Positions 4,845-8,188 of a DNA stretch of 8,188 bases are shown in pieces; positions within the stretch are counted from its first letter, which is position 1; every line of letters begins with the position of its first letter. The stretch comes from Promethearchaeota archaeon (GTDB lineage: Archaea > Asgardarchaeota > Lokiarchaeia > Sigyniarchaeales > SOKP01), in contig JAUWHC010000094.1 in NCBI GenBank assembly GCA_030606095.1, forward strand, positions 1 through 8,188. The letters run 5' to 3'. The position numbers and the translations under genes were made by a program. The notes beneath the pieces are model-generated. The model was not told the DNA's origin and ran no database searches. It saw only the letters and a program-made list of their open reading frames with translations.

Positions 4845-5744
4845 CCAAAAGGAAGTTTTTTGATATTAATCCCTCTAGATGCCGATTACAAAATTTTAGG
4901 TTATTATTTTAAAGAAGGAAAAAATAATTTTGAAATAACAAACGATTTATTTCTAAGGCTTAATTTAGATCATTCTAAAGACGAGTACAACTTGTTGAAA
5001 TTAAAAGAAAATCAAATATTTTCTTACATTTATAAATTTAAAGGAAAATTAGCTCGAAAGGCTTCTGGGATAATTATTGGATTATTATTAAACGAAAATG
5101 ATAAACCTGAGAAATTCAGATCTGCTCTGAAGGAAGGAGCTGAAGCAATTGAAGTTTTAGGGTTAAACTTTTTAAAAATGAATTCAGAAGAATTTGAACC
5201 GCTCTTAAAAGATATTTATTTAGAACACCTCGAACCATTAATCGACATCCTGAAACCAGATGCTATAAAAGATAGCGTCATTACTATAACTAAATTTATG
5301 TTGAGTGGTGGGAAACAAGAAAGAAAAATTGCTCAAGAATTATTAAAAAAAATTGAAGATGGAGAACACGAAAAAATATCGGAGTATTATAAAACGGCGG
5401 ATAATGCCTTGAAGGCTTTAGATTACGAAAAAGCAACGAAATTCTTCAAAAGAGCTGCTGAAATTGCTGAAGCATTATATGTTATTGATATTGCTGAATC
5501 TTTAAAGGAGAAAGCTAATTTTTCGGGGGATGTTCCAGATGTATCAAAAGCAAGGGACAAACTTGTTCAAGAAGCAAGAAATTTTCTCAGGAACGAAAAT
5601 TTTCATTCAGCATATATTTCTTATAAAAAAGCTAGCGAACTTTCTAAAAAATTAGTTGATTTTCATAAAGAAGAAGAGTATCGTTTGAAGTCCAAAGCTC
5701 TTGAGGAATTTTATAAAGTTGATGAGGAATATAAAAAAAAATGA
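4842..5744 (+). CDS. Longin/roadblock-like N-terminal domain with TPR-like helical C-terminus
   Basis: The 300-residue protein divides into three parts. Residues 1-105 alternate beta and alpha segments: SFLILIPLDADYKILGYYF, then QIFSYIYKFKGKLARKASGIIIGLLL, then a helix KFRSALKEGAEAIEVL. This order of a beta hairpin, helices and an exposed strand reads like a longin or roadblock platform, and I recall similar domains in Asgard proteins, but it is not a firm assignment. Residues 110-175 are helical. Residues 178-275 hold two TPR-like helix pairs (EYYKTADNALKALDYEKATKFFKRAAEIAE and a second starting KARDKLVQEARNF). The tail is lysine-rich and charged. No membrane segment is seen. It follows the two coiled-coil genes on the same strand, and longin platforms often work with coiled-coil partners in eukaryotic trafficking; any such role here is inference. 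Confidence 0.72.
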   Translation: MPKGSFLILIPLDADYKILGYYFKEGKNNFEITNDLFLRLNLDHSKDEYNLLKLKENQIFSYIYKFKGKLARKASGIIIGLLLNENDKPEKFRSALKEGAEAIEVLGLNFLKMNSEEFEPLLKDIYLEHLEPLIDILKPDAIKDSVITITKFMLSGGKQERKIAQELLKKIEDGEHEKISEYYKTADNALKALDYEKATKFFKRAAEIAEALYVIDIAESLKEKANFSGDVPDVSKARDKLVQEARNFLRNENFHSAYISYKKASELSKKLVDFHKEEEYRLKSKALEEFYKVDEEYKKK

Positions 5745-5784
5745 TTTAATCGTTTTTCAATTTCTTCGCTAAAGTTTCTATAAT

Positions 5785-6618
5785 ATGGCAAAATTGGATA
5801 AAAAGATTATTGGATTAGTTACAGATTTTGGAGCGAAAGGGCACCATTATGTAGCTAGTATGAAAGGAATAATATTAAAAATTAATCCTAAAGTAAAAAT
5901 TATTGATATTTCTCATAATATCACTCCATTCTCAATTATAGAAACCTCCTATGTTGTTAAAACAACGCATAAATATTATCCTGAAGATACTGTTTTTATC
6001 GTTGTAGTCGATCCGGGAGTCGGAAGTTCCCGAAAGATTGTAGCAATTAAAACTGCTAATAATCAGTTTTTTATCGGACCAGATAATGGAATTTTTAGTA
6101 ATGTATTTTCTCCAGACGATATTGTTGAATGTGTAACTGTTGAAAATCAAAATTATTTCTTTAAACCAATCTCAAAAATATTTCACGGAAGAGACATAAT
6201 GGCACCAGTCGGAGCATACATTACTAAAAATGTCCCATTAAATAATTTTGGTCCTTCTTTTAATCCGTCTAAATTTGTGAAATTCCCTTTCAAGTATGAA
6301 ATTTCTCCAAAAAATAAAATGATAACTTGTGTTATTCAATATATAGATACATTTGGTAATCTAACAACAAATATCCCCTTGCAAGAAAATAGAATATTGG
6401 GAACTTCAATAATTTTTGAGAATGGTATAAAAATTGTCATGCTATATAAAAATCAAGAATATCGTGGGAAATTTACATCCCATTTTGAATCGGTGCCACC
6501 AAAATCAATAGTATTCGTTAAAGGCTCATCCAGCTATCTCGAAGTTTCGATAAATCTAGGGAATGCAGCTAAAGAAATAGGAATTGAATTGGGAGACGAA
6601 ATTTCATTTAGTTTTTAA
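5785..6618 (+). CDS. S-adenosyl-L-methionine hydrolase (SAM hydroxide adenosyltransferase, DUF62)
   Basis: The enzyme splits SAM with water into adenosine and L-methionine. All family blocks are present in order in 277 residues, a usual length: TDFG (13-16), VVVDPGVG (73-80), GPDNG (98-102), FHGRDIMAP (133-141) and YIDTFGNLTTN (186-196), followed by the C-terminal beta-barrel domain ending in a typical GDE. Fluorinase and chlorinase relatives are excluded as likely roles because the common archaeal members act as hydrolases, but specificity cannot be read for certain. The ATG at 5785 has no clear ribosome binding site; it lies 40 bases after the previous stop. It is 14 bases upstream of the next gene and is likely the first gene of an operon with the NMN adenylyltransferase and RtcA genes. 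The substrate link between them is adenylate chemistry only. Confidence 0.92.
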   Translation: MAKLDKKIIGLVTDFGAKGHHYVASMKGIILKINPKVKIIDISHNITPFSIIETSYVVKTTHKYYPEDTVFIVVVDPGVGSSRKIVAIKTANNQFFIGPDNGIFSNVFSPDDIVECVTVENQNYFFKPISKIFHGRDIMAPVGAYITKNVPLNNFGPSFNPSKFVKFPFKYEISPKNKMITCVIQYIDTFGNLTTNIPLQENRILGTSIIFENGIKIVMLYKNQEYRGKFTSHFESVPPKSIVFVKGSSSYLEVSINLGNAAKEIGIELGDEISFSF

Positions 6619-6632
6619 AAAAGGCTTTGAAT

Positions 6633-7778
6633 ATGGAAAAAGAAATCTTGGCATGTATCTCGGATAAAAATATTAGATTTTTGCACTCAGGACAAATCGC
6701 AAAATACATCTTTCCCGTGGAAAGGGAAGAGGCTCACGAAAAGAAAATTAGTCATTTAATAACACGCTTTTTTGTAATTTCTATTACTCCTGATAAAAAA
6801 ATACTCTATCTTGTTCAAAAACGTGGTAAAAATAAAAAAGATTTTCCCGAATATTTTACAGACTCAGCCTCGGGGCATGTTGTATATAAGAGAAATTTAA
6901 CTCTGAGAGGTATTGAAGAGGAAGCAAAGAGAGAGCTTGAAGAGGAATTCGGTATACCTCCGATAGCGATTGACAAACTATTATTTTACGATTTAAATGT
7001 AGAGGAAAATAAGAATTCAACTGAAATTGCGTATGTATTTTTAGGACTAGTTAAAAATAATGTACAGCTAAAACCCAATCCAAACGAATTACAAATCAGC
7101 GAAAGTCGTTTCTACACTCAGTCTGAATTGACAAAACTCTTACAGAATGAAAAAACAATTGAATATACAAATACGATATGGAAAAAACTATTTAATACGG
7201 ACTTAGTTGCGAAATTTGGGATTAATAATAATAAAACTAAATTAACGGGTTCAAAAAGAAATATTGCGTTATTTATTGGAAGGTTTCAACCATTACATCA
7301 CGGTCATATTTATGTGCTCAATAAAATATTTAAAGGATATAAAAAAATTAAAATAGGAATAGGAAGTTCTCAATTATCTAAAACTAAAACAGATCCCTTT
7401 ACTAGTGAAGAAAGAGTAAGTTTCATAAAATCTGCCCTAAAAGTGAGAAATATCAACCCAGATAGATTCGAAATATTTGCAATTCCCGATATTTTTAACG
7501 CAAACAAATGGGTGGACCATGTTATTTCAATAGTAGGCGATTTTGATACGATATATTCTAATAGTGATTGGATTCGACAACTTTTTCAAAATAAGGGATT
7601 TATTGTAGGAGAGAAATTAGAAATTTTTAAGAAAAAATATAACGCGACAAATGTAAGAAAATTAATAAGCAAAGGAAATAAAAATTGGACGGTTTTAGTG
7701 CCTAAGGAAGTCGTAAATTTAATAAAAGGTTACGATGGTATACAACGTATAAAAACATTATATGAAAAAGGAGATTAA
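6633..7778 (+). CDS. Nudix hydrolase-NMN adenylyltransferase fusion protein
   Basis: The 381-residue protein joins two enzymes. Residues about 38-183 are a Nudix domain, most like the isopentenyl-diphosphate-isomerase branch in style. It has FPEYFTDSASGHV followed by the Nudix helix EEEAKRELEEEFGI (95-108), with REL.EE.G intact; the stretch between the Gly and the helix is about five residues longer than the usual Nudix box. Residues 209-378 are an archaeal NadM-type NMN adenylyltransferase: GRFQPLHHGH (216-225) binds ATP phosphates, IPDIFNANKWVDHV (284-297) and YSN (308-310) bind nicotinamide and substrate, and ATNVR (338-342) corresponds to the SGTxIR motif. It makes NAD from NMN and ATP. 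The known bacterial fusions have the NMNAT first and the Nudix second; here the order is reversed. ATG 6633 is chosen over TTG 6627 because AAGG (6621-6624) is 8 bases before it. Confidence 0.9.
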   Translation: MEKEILACISDKNIRFLHSGQIAKYIFPVEREEAHEKKISHLITRFFVISITPDKKILYLVQKRGKNKKDFPEYFTDSASGHVVYKRNLTLRGIEEEAKRELEEEFGIPPIAIDKLLFYDLNVEENKNSTEIAYVFLGLVKNNVQLKPNPNELQISESRFYTQSELTKLLQNEKTIEYTNTIWKKLFNTDLVAKFGINNNKTKLTGSKRNIALFIGRFQPLHHGHIYVLNKIFKGYKKIKIGIGSSQLSKTKTDPFTSEERVSFIKSALKVRNINPDRFEIFAIPDIFNANKWVDHVISIVGDFDTIYSNSDWIRQLFQNKGFIVGEKLEIFKKKYNATNVRKLISKGNKNWTVLVPKEVVNLIKGYDGIQRIKTLYEKGD

Positions 7779-7780
7779 TT

Positions 7781-8188
7781 TTGAATGGAAGCGATTTTTT
7801 AGAAATCGATGGTTCGTTTGGAGAAGGAGGCGGAGCAATCCTACGTCTTAGCGCGGGGTATTCGGTTCTATTTAATAAACCACTGAAAATAAAGAATATT
7901 CGAGCTAATCGCCCTAAACCTGGTTTAAGATTACAACACTTACTCGGTCTTAAAGCCCTTGCTAATCTAACCAATAGTAAATTAAGCAATTGCAAAATTG
8001 GAACTGAAGAAATTACTTTTATTCCTAATATTAAATCTTTAAAAAGTAAAATACATGTAAAAATCAATACGGCAGCAAGCATAGGGCTATTACTCCAACC
8101 AATTCAAATTGCATGTTTAAGGCCAGTTCAACAGGATAAAATTAATATAATACTCGAAGGGGGAGGTACTTTTGGTAAATGGGCACCT
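7781..8188 (+). CDS. rtcA: RNA 3'-terminal phosphate cyclase RtcA, 5' part (cut by window end)
   Basis: RtcA converts an RNA 3'-phosphate to a 2',3'-cyclic phosphate using ATP through an enzyme-AMP intermediate. The first 136 of roughly 340 residues are present. Diagnostic blocks are IDGSFGEGGGAILRLS (9-24), RANRPKPGLRLQHL (41-54), TAASIGLLLQ (97-106) and GGGTFGKWAP (127-136). The catalytic histidine lies beyond the window. The start is TTG 7781, two bases after the stop of the previous gene, with AAAGGAGAT at 7767-7774 at good distance. ATG 7785 is out of frame and soon stops. The frame is open to the last base. RtcA is often linked to RNA repair and tRNA splicing, but the substrate here is not shown. 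The end of the gene is outside the window, so nothing can be said of its 3' part. Confidence 0.93.
   Translation, partial: MNGSDFLEIDGSFGEGGGAILRLSAGYSVLFNKPLKIKNIRANRPKPGLRLQHLLGLKALANLTNSKLSNCKIGTEEITFIPNIKSLKSKIHVKINTAASIGLLLQPIQIACLRPVQQDKINIILEGGGTFGKWAP

Noticed and set aside
5745..5784. SAM-responsive riboswitch before the SAM hydrolase gene
   Set aside because: The gap is only 40 bases and shows no stem or aptamer-like conserved pattern.
5932..6150. Minus-strand frame inside the SAM hydrolase gene
   Set aside because: Antisense to conserved DPGVG and GPDNG blocks; no support for coding.
7702..8082. Minus-strand frame across the NMNAT end and RtcA start
   Set aside because: Antisense to the diagnostic RtcA motifs; an apparent long frame caused by the RtcA codon pattern.

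Overview
The window is AT-rich (low GC by eye) and archaeal in character. It carries an O-phosphoseryl-tRNA(Sec) selenium transferase fragment, an archaeal-type NMN adenylyltransferase, an RNA 3'-terminal phosphate cyclase, a tRNA gene that only folds if introns are removed, TATA-like boxes with purine-rich ribosome binding sites, and T-tract terminators. SepSecS in an AT-rich archaeon, together with a winged-helix/zinc-ribbon protein and longin-like and coiled-coil proteins of a kind I associate with Asgard genomes, points to an Asgard archaeon, probably of the Lokiarchaeia. The lineage is an inference: there is no rRNA or other phylogenetic marker here.

Left part (1-1803): the 3' third of the SepSecS gene. 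Immediately downstream on the opposite strand is a decayed IS200/IS605-type element, reduced to the last ~120 codons of tnpB plus its right end. That end can fold into a branched structure with a cUUCGg hairpin. Where the tnpB relic stops, a small winged-helix/zinc-ribbon gene begins. About 570 bases with no convincing gene follow.

Middle part (1804-5744): an unrecognised 226-residue protein with a probably leaderless start, a metallo-beta-lactamase-fold hydrolase, and on the minus strand a tRNA gene of about 180 bp. The tRNA reads best as tRNA-Ile(UAU) with one intron in the D loop and one at 37/38. Divergent from the tRNA is a three-gene cluster: two small tandem coiled-coil proteins, possibly related, and a protein with a longin/roadblock-like N-terminus and a TPR-like helical C-terminus. 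This cluster is the best candidate in the window for an undescribed system.

Right part (5785-8188): three tightly packed same-strand genes that look like an operon. They encode a SAM hydrolase (SAM hydroxide adenosyltransferase family), a Nudix-NMN adenylyltransferase fusion (NAD biosynthesis) and RtcA (RNA 3'-phosphate cyclase, cut by the window end). All three handle adenylate-containing substrates or cofactors (SAM, ATP/NAD), but a shared pathway is not shown by the sequence alone.
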